Below are positions 33,886 to 43,146 of a stretch of 64,000 bases of DNA, one piece after another. The translations under genes were made by a program, and so were the position numbers. Source of the DNA: Sphingomonas changbaiensis NBRC 104936 (lineage in GTDB: Bacteria; Pseudomonadota; Alphaproteobacteria; Sphingomonadales; Sphingomonadaceae); assembly GCF_000974765.1 (NCBI RefSeq), contig NZ_BBWU01000035.1, positions 1 to 64,000 of the forward strand. The letters run 5' to 3'. Each line of letters starts with the position of its first letter. The first letter of the stretch is position 1. The notes below the pieces were generated by a model. It saw only the letters and a program-made list of their open reading frames with translations. It was not told the origin of the DNA and did not search any database.

Positions 33886-35298
33886 TCAGCCGCTGTAGTA
33901 CATATCGAACTCGACGGGCGACGGCGTCATTTCCCAAAGGGCGACTTCCTCGCGCTTGAGCCCGATGTAGGCGTCGATCTGCTCGCGGCCGAACACATCG
34001 CCCTTCAGCAGGAAGTCCATGTCGGCTTCAAGCGCGTCCAGCGCTTCCCGGAGCGAACCGCAGACGGTCGGCACGTCGGCGAGCTCGGCCGGCGGCAGGT
34101 CGTAGAGGTTCTTGTCCATCGCATCGCCCGGGTGGAGGCGGTTCTGGATGCCGTCGAGGCCGGCCATCAGCAGCGCCGCATAGGCGAGATACGGGTTGGC
34201 GAGCGCGTCCGGGAAGCGGAACTCGACGCGCTTCGCCTTGCTGCCGGTCCCGTACGGGATGCGGCACGAGGCCGAGCGGTTGCGGCTCGAATAGGCCAGC
34301 AGCACCGGCGCCTCGTAACCCGGCACCAGCCGCTTGTAGCTGTTGGTCGACGGATTGGTGAAGGCGTTCAGCGCGCGCGCATGCTTGATCACGCCGCCGA
34401 TGAAATAGAGGCACATGTCGCTGAGGCCCGCATAGCCGTTGCCGGCGAACAGCGGCTTGTCGCTGGCCCAGATCGACATGTGCGTGTGCATGCCCGAGCC
34501 GTTATCTTCCTTGATCGGCTTCGGCATGAAGGTCGCGGTCTTGCCGTAAGCCTGGGCGACCTGGTGCACGACATATTTGTAGATCTGCATCCGGTCGGCG
34601 GTCTCGACCAGCGTGCCGAACGTCAGGCCGAGCTCGTGTTGCGCGGCCGCCACCTCATGGTGGTGCTTGTCGCAGGGCAGGCCCATTTCGAGCATGGTCG
34701 ATACCATCTCGCCGCGGATGTCCATCGCGCTGTCGACCGGCGCGACCGGGAAGTAGCCGCCCTTGACGCGCGGGCGATGGGCAAGGTTGCCGACCTCATA
34801 TTCGCGGCCGGTGTTGGTCGGCAGCTCGATATCGTCGATCTTGTAATAGCTGGTCGCGTAGCTGTTCTCGAACCGGACGTCGTCGAACAGGAAGAACTCG
34901 GCCTCGGGCCCGACATAAATGGTGTCGCCGATGCCGGTGTTCTTCAGATACGCCTCGGCGCGCTTGGCGGTCGAGCGCGGATCGCGGCTGTAGAGCTCCC
35001 CGGTCGAGGGCTCGACGATGTCGCAGAAGACGATCATCATCGGCGTCGCCGAGAACGGATCGACATAGACGGCGTCCAGATCCGGCTTCAGGATCATGTC
35101 GCTTTCGTTGATCGCCTTCCAGCCGGCGATCGACGATCCGTCGAACATCAGTCCGTCGGTCAGCGCATCCTCGTCGATCACGCCCGCGACCATCGACAAA
35201 TGCTGCCACTTGCCCTTCGGGTCGGTGAAGCGGAGGTCGACCCATTCGATCTCCTCGTCCTGGATGCGCTGGAGGATGTCGGCGGCAGTGGCGGGCAT
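33886..35298 (-). CDS. glnA: Glutamine synthetase type I
   Basis: A 470-residue enzyme that makes glutamine from glutamate, ammonia and ATP. Family signatures are FDGSSIAGW, the ATP site around [16 protein letters not shown], and NRSASCRIP with the catalytic Arg. The adenylylation site Tyr lies in the NLYDLPPAE segment near residue 400. The start at 35298 (MPATAADIL) has GGAGAC 8 bases upstream. It is 28 bases downstream of glnB in one operon, so PII and GS are co-expressed. Confidence 0.97.
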   Translation of the reverse strand: MPATAADILQRIQDEEIEWVDLRFTDPKGKWQHLSMVAGVIDEDALTDGLMFDGSSIAGWKAINESDMILKPDLDAVYVDPFSATPMMIVFCDIVEPSTGELYSRDPRSTAKRAEAYLKNTGIGDTIYVGPEAEFFLFDDVRFENSYATSYYKIDDIELPTNTGREYEVGNLAHRPRVKGGYFPVAPVDSAMDIRGEMVSTMLEMGLPCDKHHHEVAAAQHELGLTFGTLVETADRMQIYKYVVHQVAQAYGKTATFMPKPIKEDNGSGMHTHMSIWASDKPLFAGNGYAGLSDMCLYFIGGVIKHARALNAFTNPSTNSYKRLVPGYEAPVLLAYSSRNRSASCRIPYGTGSKAKRVEFRFPDALANPYLAYAALLMAGLDGIQNRLHPGDAMDKNLYDLPPAELADVPTVCGSLREALDALEADMDFLLKGDVFGREQIDAYIGLKREEVALWEMTPSPVEFDMYYSG

Positions 35299-35326
35299 TT
35301 GAGTGTCTCCGGGGTGGGCTGAGCGG

Positions 35327-35698
<372 letters not shown>

Positions 35699-35782
35699 TC
35701 ATGGCGCGCGTCGCCACGAGTCGCAAGCGCCTTTAAGCGATCCGTCACATTGTTGCAGCCGCTCAAGGATCGGCCGGCGGAG

Positions 35783-37573
35783 TTATCCACATCCGCCTTG
35801 AATCCACCAGCTGAGGTCGCCCGTGCGCGGGTCGATCCCGTCGCCGCGGCGGAACAGCCAGAAGCGTGCGCCGCTCTCGTCCTCGACGTGGAAATAATCG
35901 CGCACCGCGTCGCGTTCGGCGCCCCGTTTCCACCATTCGCCATAGATGCGCTCGGGACCGTCGCCCCTGACCAGCTTGTACATCCTGCCGCGCCAGGTAA
36001 AGCGCCGCGGCGGCGCGTCTGGCAGTTCGGCGACGACATGATCGATCCGCTCCGGCCGCGGGAGCAGCCGCGGCGGCCGCGGCCAGGCATCGGGCCAGGC
36101 AATGGTCGTATCGAGTGGCGCAATCCTGCAGACGCTGCGCTCTGGCACATCGCTTTCGATCGCGCTCAGCCGGTAGAGCCGCTGCGCGCCGAGACGGCCG
36201 GCGATCAGATCGATCAGCTGCGACAAGTCCGGCACGGGTTCAGGCGCGGCGAGATCGCCGGGGACGGCGATCGCGCCCAGTGGCTCGGTCCGGGCGGCGA
36301 TCAGGCGCATCGCATCGATGCCGAAGCCGGGCTCGATCGTCTCGATCCGCCGCGCGAGCAGGCGCAGCAGATGAGCCTTGTCGCGCGTCGCCCGTGCGGC
36401 GCCGATCTCGACTCGCTGCTGCTGCCGGTCGACTCGGTCGCAGAGCAGCAGCAGCGCACGGGCGCCGAGCCCGGTTTCCCGCAGCCGTTCGATCAACTGA
36501 TCGAGCAGGTCGCTCACTGCCCGCGCGATCACCTCCGCACCTCCGATCGGCTCGGCGAAACGCAGTTCGGCGCTCGGCGCATCGCGTGGCACGATAGGGT
36601 CGATCGGCTCGGCGGCCTGGCCCAAGGCCTGGTCCAGCTTCAGCAGCACGTCCCGGCCGAAGCGCCGCACCAGCGGTCCACGCGGAACCGCGGCCAGCTC
36701 GCCGATCCATTCCAGCCCGAGCCGACGCATCTTCTCGACGACCGCGGGGTCGATCCGCAGCGCAGCAATCGGCAATGGCCCGAGTGCAGCCTGTTCGCCG
36801 CCTTCGGGGCAGAGGGTCAGCCGCTCGGGCCCATGCCGCGCCAGCGCGTCAGCGGCGGCGCCATTGCCGGCAACGGCGATCCGCGCCTCGATCCCCAGCT
36901 TCGCGCAGAAGCGCAGCAGGCCGGCACAGACCCGGCGTTCGCCGCCATTCAGATGCGCGGCCCCGGTCAGGTCCAGCCACAGCCCGTCCGCGCCCGCCGT
37001 CGCGACCAGCGGCGTGATCCGCCGTGCCGCGAACCGGCCGATCCGATCCAGCAGCGCGGCATCAGCGGCCGGATCGGCTTCGTGAATATCGAGCCCTGGG
37101 ATCATCGCTCGCGCCTGCGTCAGCGGCATGCCGAGGGCGAGGCCCAGGGCCGCTGCCTCCCGGGACACCGCCGCCAGCACCACGCGCTGGCCGGAATTAT
37201 GGATCGTGACGAGCGCAGCGCCCTCGGCAGCGAAGGATGGAAGGAACACCGAGCCGCCGCCCTCATCGGGCCTCATCCGCTTGAACGGCATCTCCGCCGC
37301 TTCGCTCCGGCGGCCCATCTCGCGGATCGTCGGCCGCCGGTGCATCGGCAGCTGCTCGATCTGTGCTTCCAATTCCGCACGCCTCGCCCAGCGTGCGCCC
37401 GGCCGCCAAGGACCGCCGCGTGGGCAGGAGCAGGCAAACTCCTCATCATCTTTCGGCAGCAGAAGCGGTTCAGAAGGAACAACGGGCTTATGCCGCCTGA
37501 CGTTCGTCCCCTCGATCCGCCTGATCCGGTCGGTCGGCAGACAGGGCAGGTACAGCGAGGCGACCCTGCGCAT
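35783..37573 (-). CDS. imuB: ImuB, Y-family polymerase-like mutagenesis protein
   Basis: A 596-residue inactive Y-family polymerase homologue. MRRVASLYLPCLPTDRIRR opens the palm region. The catalytic acidic residues of true Y polymerases are not evident, as expected for ImuB, which acts as a clamp-binding hub for the error-prone polymerase ImuC/DnaE2. The sequence QAALGPLPIAALRI and the little-finger-like domain follow, with a C-terminal extension. Its start overlaps imuA by 86 bases. No dnaE2 is present downstream: glnB follows. Confidence 0.88.
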   Translation of the reverse strand: MRRVASLYLPCLPTDRIRRIEGTNVRRHKPVVPSEPLLLPKDDEEFACSCPRGGPWRPGARWARRAELEAQIEQLPMHRRPTIREMGRRSEAAEMPFKRMRPDEGGGSVFLPSFAAEGAALVTIHNSGQRVVLAAVSREAAALGLALGMPLTQARAMIPGLDIHEADPAADAALLDRIGRFAARRITPLVATAGADGLWLDLTGAAHLNGGERRVCAGLLRFCAKLGIEARIAVAGNGAAADALARHGPERLTLCPEGGEQAALGPLPIAALRIDPAVVEKMRRLGLEWIGELAAVPRGPLVRRFGRDVLLKLDQALGQAAEPIDPIVPRDAPSAELRFAEPIGGAEVIARAVSDLLDQLIERLRETGLGARALLLLCDRVDRQQQRVEIGAARATRDKAHLLRLLARRIETIEPGFGIDAMRLIAARTEPLGAIAVPGDLAAPEPVPDLSQLIDLIAGRLGAQRLYRLSAIESDVPERSVCRIAPLDTTIAWPDAWPRPPRLLPRPERIDHVVAELPDAPPRRFTWRGRMYKLVRGDGPERIYGEWWKRGAERDAVRDYFHVEDESGARFWLFRRGDGIDPRTGDLSWWIQGGCG

Positions 37574-38258
37574 CGCAAGACTCCAGCAAGAGGGAAAAAC
37601 CGGGCCCGCCACGCTGACGGGCAAGTTCGACATGCCAGCAAGCACGGCCCACGCCGGGCCCGGGCAGCGGCACGGACGGCGCGGAGCCGATCCGCCAGCG
37701 CGTGAGTGCGCTCGATGGTTCGCCCAGCGGATCGCCCTTGCGCCAGCGGCGGAGCAGCAGCGCCATCGTGCCGCCCTCCTCCGCCGCCAGCTGCAGCCGT
37801 CGTGTCTCGGTCAGTCCGGCGCGCCCGATCTCGCCCACCACCGCGGCCAGCGCGCCGTGCCTAAGGCCCTCCTCCATCACCGCGAGCACGTCGCTGTCAC
37901 GTCCCGTTTCGGCGACCAGCAGCTTGCCCGGATCGAGCCCCGCTTGTGCCAGGCCCGGCGCGAATAGATCACGTCTGGCGACCACCCAAAGCACAGTGCC
38001 ACGGCGGCCCGCCCGTCGCGCTGCGATCCCGGCGAGGAACAAGGTCGCCGCCGCATCGTCGCTGTAACCGTCCGAAGCCCCCGCGGCCTCGTGCACGCCC
38101 GCATCGGCGAGCCCGCCTCCCGCGAGCCGCGCATCAAGGTCGCTCACGCCGAACGGCAGCACCGCCGCCGGGTCCTGCCCCGCGGCGGCGATCGCACGCA
38201 CCTCCGCGCGGAGGCGCTCCAGGCGCAATGCCCGTCCCATGCTGCCGACTCGACTCAT
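37488..38258 (-). CDS. imuA: ImuA, RecA/SulA-like mutagenesis protein
   Basis: A 256-residue RecA-like protein of the SOS mutasome. VLPFGVSDLDARLAGGGLA is the usual start of the core; the Walker-like region is GASDGYSDDAAATLFLAGIAA, a degenerate P-loop as known for the family. Its gene is preceded by an SOS box only 3 bases before the ATG at 38258; because the -10 probably lies in that box, the ATG at 38240 (MGRALRL) may be the real start. It is co-transcribed with imuB. Confidence 0.88.
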   Translation of the reverse strand: MSRVGSMGRALRLERLRAEVRAIAAAGQDPAAVLPFGVSDLDARLAGGGLADAGVHEAAGASDGYSDDAAATLFLAGIAARRAGRRGTVLWVVARRDLFAPGLAQAGLDPGKLLVAETGRDSDVLAVMEEGLRHGALAAVVGEIGRAGLTETRRLQLAAEEGGTMALLLRRWRKGDPLGEPSSALTRWRIGSAPSVPLPGPGVGRACWHVELARQRGGPGFSLLLESCDAQGRLAVPALSADRPDQADRGDERQAA

Positions 38259-38260
38259 AT

Positions 38261-38275
38261 GTTCTCTTTATGTTC
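38261..38275 (-). promoter_or_regulatory. LexA SOS box (GTTC-N7-GTTC)
   Basis: On the plus strand GTTC (38261-38264), seven bases, GTTC (38272-38275): the direct-repeat LexA site of alphaproteobacteria. It overlaps the likely -10 region of imuA; TTGACT lies about 18 bases farther upstream as -35. Confidence 0.8.
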
Positions 38276-38358
38276 CCATAGGCTCCGCAACGGAGTCAAT
38301 GAAGGTTGCCGGAGCTGCACCGGACCTTCATATTCACTTTGAGACGAGGAGCGCCCCT

Positions 38359-38631
38359 ATGGGTGAGATGCGCAAATTGGACGTGACGCTCAGCGAAGAG
38401 CTGATTTCGGACATCGACCGAGCCATTCGATCGGGCGACTATTCCGGTCGCGACGATGTAATCGACGAAGCTCTTCACCTTTGGCGCAAACGCCGCGAGG
38501 AGGAAGTCGAGCGGTTGCGTGCCTTAATTCAGGAAGGCCTCGACAGCGGCGAGCCCATCGAGGGAAACTTCGATCCGGAGGACATTCATCGCCGCGGCAT
38601 GGAGCGCATGAAGCGGGAAAGAGCTGCTTGA
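38359..38631 (+). CDS. parD: ParD-type antitoxin (CopG/RHH)
   Basis: A 90-residue antitoxin. KLDVTLSEELISDIDRAI and SGRDDVIDEALHLWRKRREE form the ribbon-helix-helix DNA-binding domain (about 6-50). The charged tail (RALIQEGLDSGEPI) wraps the toxin. The stop overlaps the parE start. It represses its own operon and neutralises ParE. Confidence 0.92.
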   Translation: MGEMRKLDVTLSEELISDIDRAIRSGDYSGRDDVIDEALHLWRKRREEEVERLRALIQEGLDSGEPIEGNFDPEDIHRRGMERMKRERAA

Positions 38632-38915
38632 AGGCGATTGTCCGGCTTCCGCGTGCGATCGCCGATCTTGACGACATCTGGTACTACATCGCGCAAGACA
38701 ATCCTGACGCCGCTTTCCGTACCGTTCAACGCATTTCGGAAGCAACAGCCCGCTTGCGCGATCATCCGTTCAGCGGCCCGGCGCTCGAAGAAACGGAATT
38801 CAGGACGATCTCCGCACCGCCCTACACAATCTATTACAAGGTTACCGACCGCTCGGTTCTGATTGTCCGCGTTCTTCACTCCGCTCGTGATGTCCGTAGG
38901 GTCAGCTTCGACTAG
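38628..38915 (+). CDS. parE: ParE-type toxin
   Basis: A 95-residue RelE/ParE toxin: RLPRAIADLDDIWYYIAQ, ATARLRDHPFSGPALEETEFRTI and YYKVTDRSVLIVRVLHSARDV. ParE proteins inhibit gyrase. The start is TTG at 38628, overlapping the parD stop in TTGA; there is no ATG or GTG before it in frame. A rare start and coupling keep toxin synthesis below antitoxin synthesis. Confidence 0.9.
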   Translation: MKAIVRLPRAIADLDDIWYYIAQDNPDAAFRTVQRISEATARLRDHPFSGPALEETEFRTISAPPYTIYYKVTDRSVLIVRVLHSARDVRRVSFD

Positions 38916-38956
38916 CGCCGCTTGACGACGCGTCCTCTCCCACCGATGATCCTCCC

Positions 38957-39316
38957 ATGAGCAAACCCGATCCCGGCACTTTCTTTCGTGAAATGCTCGG
39001 CCAGTGGGAGGGCATCGCCAACCAGTTCGGCGCCGAGATGATGAAGTCGGGGGAGTTCGCCCGGACCATGCATGGCGCCACCACCGCCGGCCTGAAGGCG
39101 AAGGAAGCGGCCAAGGAAGCGATGAGCCGCGCACTGGAAGCCGCGAACATGCCCAGCCGCGAGGACATGATCGACATGACGGCGCGCATGCGCGGGATCG
39201 AGGCGCGGCTGGACCGGATCGAATCCCTGCTCGCGAAGATCGCCGGAGACGCTCAGCCGGCCTCCGACCGGCCCAGGCCCAAACGCACCAAGAAGCCGCC
39301 GAAAAAGGGCGAATGA
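38957..39316 (+). CDS. phaE: Short PhaE-like PHA synthase subunit
   Basis: A 119-residue, mostly helical protein: FFREMLGQWEGIANQFGAEM, then coiled-coil MRGIEARLDRIESLLAKI and a Lys/Pro tail (KRTKKPPKKGE). In class III PHA synthases PhaE is a partner of PhaC and is usually about 350 residues. This is far shorter but is directly coupled to phaC by an ATGA overlap, and its C-terminal PhaE-like helix is present. A phasin-like protein is an alternative. Function: activation or granule attachment of PhaC. Confidence 0.6.
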   Translation: MSKPDPGTFFREMLGQWEGIANQFGAEMMKSGEFARTMHGATTAGLKAKEAAKEAMSRALEAANMPSREDMIDMTARMRGIEARLDRIESLLAKIAGDAQPASDRPRPKRTKKPPKKGE

Positions 39317-40386
39317 CCGACACGGCGGCCCCGGATCTCGTCGAGCAGGCCCGGGTCGCCTTCGACCGCGCGCTCAAGCGCAACATCAAGGGCCTCGGCT
39401 ATTTCGCCTCGCCTGCACCGGTGCTCGGCGCCAGCCCCAAGGACGTGCTGATCCAGCGCGGCACGATGAACCTCTATCATTACAGGCCGATGTCGGAGGA
39501 GGTCTATCGCGTGCCGCTGCTGCTGGTGATGGCGACCACCAACCGCGGCTATATCTTCGACATGGTGCCGGGGCAGAGCCTGGTCGAGTTCCTGCTGAAG
39601 CGCGGCTACGACGTGTTCATGCTCGACTGGTCGCCGCCGCGGCCGGACGAGAAAGACCTGAGCCTCGAACATTATGTCCTCGATTTCCTTCCGGCTGCGA
39701 TTGCGCGGATCGCGGAGGAAACGGGCGAGCCCGACCTGACGCTGGTCGGCTATTGCTTCGGCGGCGTGCTGTCGGTGCTGTGGGCCGCGCTCCATCCCGA
39801 CGGACCGATGGCCAACCTCGTCACCTTCACCACGCCCATCGATTTCAAGGCGATGGAGATGTTCCAGGCATGGGCGGACCGGCGCTTTTTCGACGTGGAC
39901 CGGCTGGTCGACACGTTCGGCTGCTGCCCGGCCGACATGCTCTACACATCGTTCGACATGCTGCGGCCGGCGCAGCGCCTCGCCGGGCAGATTCGCCTGC
40001 TCGACAACCTCTGGAACGACGAATTCGTCAAGAGCTACCGCATGTTCGATCGCTGGACGACCGACATGCTGCCGCTGGCCGGCGAATATTTTCGTCAGAC
40101 CACCCGCTTGCTGATGTGGGAGAATCGCCTTTACGAAGGCACGATGGAGGTGGGCGGCAGGCAAGTCGATCTGGGCAACATCACTGCCCCGTTCCTCCAC
40201 GTCGTCGCCGAACACGACCATATCGTGCCGAAAGCGGCCTCGGCGCCGCTGATCGACATGATCGGCTCCGCCGACAAGGAGGAGATTGTGCTGAAGGGCG
40301 GGCATGTCAGCCTGGTCGCGGGCGGCAACGCGGTCCGCCGGCTCTGGCCCAAACTCGACGACTGGCTCCAGGAGCGTTCGCTTTGA
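39313..40386 (+). CDS. phaC: Class III polyhydroxyalkanoate synthase PhaC
   Basis: A 357-residue alpha/beta-hydrolase that polymerises hydroxyacyl-CoA into PHA. Catalytic residues are Cys148 in GYCFGG, Asp302 in AEHDHIV and His331 in GGHVSL, almost the same positions as the Allochromatium vinosum class III enzyme (Cys149, Asp302, His331, as recalled), and length also matches class III. It begins in the stop codon of the small PhaE-like gene (ATGA) and ends overlapping an acetyltransferase gene. Confidence 0.93.
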   Translation: MTDTAAPDLVEQARVAFDRALKRNIKGLGYFASPAPVLGASPKDVLIQRGTMNLYHYRPMSEEVYRVPLLLVMATTNRGYIFDMVPGQSLVEFLLKRGYDVFMLDWSPPRPDEKDLSLEHYVLDFLPAAIARIAEETGEPDLTLVGYCFGGVLSVLWAALHPDGPMANLVTFTTPIDFKAMEMFQAWADRRFFDVDRLVDTFGCCPADMLYTSFDMLRPAQRLAGQIRLLDNLWNDEFVKSYRMFDRWTTDMLPLAGEYFRQTTRLLMWENRLYEGTMEVGGRQVDLGNITAPFLHVVAEHDHIVPKAASAPLIDMIGSADKEEIVLKGGHVSLVAGGNAVRRLWPKLDDWLQERSL

Positions 40387-40931
40387 CCGACCTTCCCGTC
40401 ACGATCCGCCGCTTCAAGCCGGACGATATCGACGCGATGATGCGCTTTTCCCGCGCGCTTCCGGAGCATGACCTGCTGTTCCTCAGCCGCGACCTGAAGC
40501 ATCGCAAGGTGATCGAGGCGTGGCAGGAAGCCGTGGAGGACGGGTTCATCGACAGCTTCGTCGCGGAAGACGGCGATGCAATCGTCGGCACCTGCGCGCT
40601 GGTCCGCGACCCGCTCGGCTGGTCGACCCATGTCGGGGAAATCCGGCTGCTCGTTTCGCCGCAACTGCGCGGCCAAGGCGTCGGCCGACGGCTGCTGGAG
40701 GAAATGTTCAAGGTCGCCGTCCAGCGCGACCTCAAGAAGCTGGTCGCGCAGATGACGCCCGATCAGCGCGGCGCGATCCAGCTGTTCGAGGAGCATGGCT
40801 TTCGGGGGGAAGCGCTGCTCAAGGATCATGTGATGGACCGGCAAGGATCGGTGCACGATCTCGTGATACTCAGTCTCGACGTTGGGCGGCTGGCCGCGCA
40901 GCATGAGGCATTCGGTCTGGGAGGGGCGTAA
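40383..40931 (+). CDS. GNAT-family N-acetyltransferase
   Basis: A 182-residue acetyltransferase. The acetyl-CoA loop is LRGQGVGRRLLEE, preceded by EIRLLVSPQ, with the second conserved strand at RGAIQLFEEHGF. The substrate is unknown. The start is TTG at 40383, overlapping the phaC TGA; no ATG in frame precedes TIRRF. Co-transcription with phaEC suggests a link to PHA or acyl-CoA metabolism, but GNATs are poor guides. Confidence 0.8.
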   Translation: MTDLPVTIRRFKPDDIDAMMRFSRALPEHDLLFLSRDLKHRKVIEAWQEAVEDGFIDSFVAEDGDAIVGTCALVRDPLGWSTHVGEIRLLVSPQLRGQGVGRRLLEEMFKVAVQRDLKKLVAQMTPDQRGAIQLFEEHGFRGEALLKDHVMDRQGSVHDLVILSLDVGRLAAQHEAFGLGGA

Positions 40932-40993
40932 CCGTCGGAAAGATAACGCGGGCACAAGCGTTGGGACGGCTTACGTGAGCGGAAAGGAATGGA

Positions 40994-41785
40994 ATGACGG
41001 ACGCACCTGCGGCACGGATCGAGCCGCCGTCGAAGCTGCTGGCATTGTCGGAGCTGCCGCGCGCGCTGGCCGAGCTGGGCGCGCTGCCCTGGGCAGCGCC
41101 GCTGCTGCTGAATGCCCCGCGCGGTGACGGCCATCCGGTGCTGGTCCTGCCCGGTTTCATCACCACCGACGCTTCTACATCCCTGCTGCGCCGCTATCTC
41201 GAGCTGCTCGGCTACGCGCCTTATGGCTGGGAGCTTGGCCGCAATCTCGGCCCGAAGGCGATCGGCCGGCAAGGCGAGAAGCTGATCGAGAGGCTGGAGG
41301 CCATCCATGCCGAGACCGGGCGCAAGGCTTCGATCATCGGCTGGTCGCTGGGCGGCGTGATGGCGCGGCAGGTGGCCCGCCGCCGTCCCGACATGGTGCG
41401 GCAGGTGATCTCACTCGGCTCCCCATTCACCGGCGATCCACGCGCGACGAACGTGCTCCGCGCCTATGAATCGCTGAGCGGGCAGCGGATCGGCGACCAC
41501 GACACGCAGGCGCAGCTGCGCGAGAGCGCGACCACGCCGCCGGTGCCGTCGACCGCGATCTTCACCAAGGCAGACGGCATCGTCGCCTGGCAGAATTGCT
41601 GCGAGCCCGAAGACGCGGCGACCGATAATATCGAGGTTTATGGCAGCCATTGCGGCCTGGGCATCAACGCCTCGGTCCTCTACGCGATTGCCGATCGCCT
41701 GGCGCAGCCGGAAGGCGAATGGGCTCCGTTCGAGCGCAGGGGACTGCGGGCGCTGGTGTATCCGTCGTCAGGGCATGTGCATTGA
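40994..41785 (+). CDS. Alpha/beta hydrolase
   Basis: A 263-residue lipase/esterase-like hydrolase. HPVLVLPGFITTD is the oxyanion-loop strand, GWSLGGVMARQVA the nucleophile elbow with Ser, then a catalytic Asp region (KADGIVAWQ) and a His in YGSHCGLG. There is no signal peptide, so it is likely cytoplasmic or peripheral. Its place after phaC could indicate PHA depolymerase or a related hydrolase role. It ends at a perfect 13-bp hairpin. Confidence 0.82.
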   Translation: MTDAPAARIEPPSKLLALSELPRALAELGALPWAAPLLLNAPRGDGHPVLVLPGFITTDASTSLLRRYLELLGYAPYGWELGRNLGPKAIGRQGEKLIERLEAIHAETGRKASIIGWSLGGVMARQVARRRPDMVRQVISLGSPFTGDPRATNVLRAYESLSGQRIGDHDTQAQLRESATTPPVPSTAIFTKADGIVAWQNCCEPEDAATDNIEVYGSHCGLGINASVLYAIADRLAQPEGEWAPFERRGLRALVYPSSGHVH

Positions 41786-41789
41786 TGAG

Positions 41790-41817
41790 ATCCTCCCCTG
41801 CATCTGCAGGGGAGGAT
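41790..41817. terminator. Hairpin between convergent genes
   Basis: ATCCTCCCCTGCA and its exact complement form a 13-bp stem with a 2-base loop between the hydrolase and the glycine-zipper gene. Only a short T-run (TTAATTA) follows on the plus strand. Confidence 0.65.
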
Positions 41818-41820
41818 TAA

Positions 41821-42321
41821 TTACCGGCAGTCCGGATCGCTGCCCTGCTCGACAGCGCGGCCGGCGAGGGCGCCGGCGCCGCCGCCGATGATCGTTCCAA
41901 CCGCGCGATGCCGGCCGCCGTCGATCGCGCGGCCGAGTAGCGCGCCGGCGACGCCGCCGATAATCGTGCCGGTGGTCCCGTCCTTGCGCTTGCAATAAAC
42001 CTGCCCGTCGGCGCCGCGCCACGTCGGCGCGTCATAGGCGCGCGAGGCGAGCCGCTCGCGTTCCGCATCGTAGCGGGCGCGCGCATCGTCATAGGCCTGG
42101 CGTTCGCGGCCGTAGATGTCGCGCTCGCGGTCGAACCGCGCCTGCGCCGCATCGAACCGCCGCTGCGCCGCATCCATGTCCGCGTCGAGGGCACGCCTGT
42201 CGTAGCGGTCGTCGTACCGATCGTCATAGCGCGGCGGCGGCGGGGGCGCAGGCTGAGCGAGCGCCCCCGCCTGCGGCAAGAGCGAGGCGGCGACACCCGC
42301 GATGAGAACCAGACTGCGCAT
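41821..42321 (-). CDS. Glycine-zipper 2TM-domain protein
   Basis: A 166-residue exported protein: signal peptide (LVLIAGVAASLLPQAGALAQ), a proline and Arg/Asp-rich region with heptad-like repeats (DADMDAAQRRFDAAQARFDRERD), then a Rick_17kDa-like domain with two glycine-zipper hairpins (TIIGGVAGALLGRAI and TIIGGGAGALAGRAV). The function of the family is unknown; it is often linked to envelope integrity. It is a paralogue of the next gene (TWRGADGQVYCKRKDG versus TWRGDDGRTYCRRSDG). Terminates before the 41790 hairpin. Confidence 0.8.
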   Translation of the reverse strand: MRSLVLIAGVAASLLPQAGALAQPAPPPPPRYDDRYDDRYDRRALDADMDAAQRRFDAAQARFDRERDIYGRERQAYDDARARYDAERERLASRAYDAPTWRGADGQVYCKRKDGTTGTIIGGVAGALLGRAIDGGRHRAVGTIIGGGAGALAGRAVEQGSDPDCR

Positions 42322-42384
42322 AAACCCCTCCGTTTGAACCCGAATGCAATGAGCATATCGCCGCCTCGCTGAACGGCAGGCAAC

Positions 42385-42411
42385 AAAAAGGCGGAGCCCG
42401 AAGGCTCCGCC
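42385..42411 (-). terminator. Rho-independent terminator
   Basis: GGCGGAGCC-CGAA-GGCTCCGCC forms a 9-bp stem followed by TTTTT on the minus strand, ending the gene at 42435-43070. Confidence 0.8.
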
Positions 42412-42434
42412 CTTCTGTTTTGAGCTGATCGTTT

Positions 42435-43070
42435 TCAGCGGCAGTCGTCGCTGTTGCGCTGAATCGCTCGACCAGCCAGCGCGCCCGCGCCGCCGCCGAG
42501 AATCGTGGCGCCTGTGCCGCCGATCGCACTGCCGAGCAGCGCGCCGGCCACGCCGCCGACGATCGTGCCGATCGTGCCGTCGCTGCGACGGCAATAGGTG
42601 CGGCCGTCATCGCCGCGCCAGGTCCGGCCATTATAGGCGGTCTGTTCGGACACGCGGTTGCCGTAGCGGTCCCGCAGCACGCCGTAGCGGTCGCGGACAT
42701 AGCCGTTCTGCGCATAACCGGCGGCGCCCTGCGCCCAATAGCCGTTGCTGTCGCGATACCAGCCGTTCCTGTCCGCACGGGCAGCCGTCACGATCCGGCC
42801 CCGCCGGTCGCGCAGCGTGCCGCGGCCGTCAACGTAAAAGCCGCTGGCATTCACGTCAGCATTGATAGCCGCTTCATCGACGCGATTGCCATAACGATCG
42901 CGCATCACGCCGTAGCGATCGCGATAATACCCGTTCGTGCCATAATAGCCGCTTGTATTCCTGCCCGTGTAGCCGGAACCATAGCTGCCATAATATTGGC
43001 CGAATGCAGGCGCAGACATGCCCGTCAACATGGTCGCCGTCAGAGCGAGCCCAGTGAGCAACTTACGCAT
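42435..43070 (-). CDS. Glycine-zipper 2TM-domain protein with tyrosine-rich repeats
   Basis: A 211-residue paralogue of the preceding protein. After a signal peptide (to about residue 25) it has a Tyr/Gly/Asn-rich region (SYGSGYTGRNTSGYYG) and two direct repeats, YRDRYGVMRDRYGNRV and YVRDRYGVLRDRYGNRV, then the conserved segment with Cys and the two glycine-zipper hairpins ending DDCR. Length is unlike standard 17-kDa antigens because of the repeats. It has its own promoter region (76 bases to recF) and terminator. Confidence 0.8.
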   Translation of the reverse strand: MRKLLTGLALTATMLTGMSAPAFGQYYGSYGSGYTGRNTSGYYGTNGYYRDRYGVMRDRYGNRVDEAAINADVNASGFYVDGRGTLRDRRGRIVTAARADRNGWYRDSNGYWAQGAAGYAQNGYVRDRYGVLRDRYGNRVSEQTAYNGRTWRGDDGRTYCRRSDGTIGTIVGGVAGALLGSAIGGTGATILGGGAGALAGRAIQRNSDDCR

Positions 43071-43146
43071 GACTTGTCCTCCTCTAGACCGCGTTTCAAC
43101 GGCAGTAGAGCGGATACGGTTGCATGAACGGAAAACAACAAGCGGA

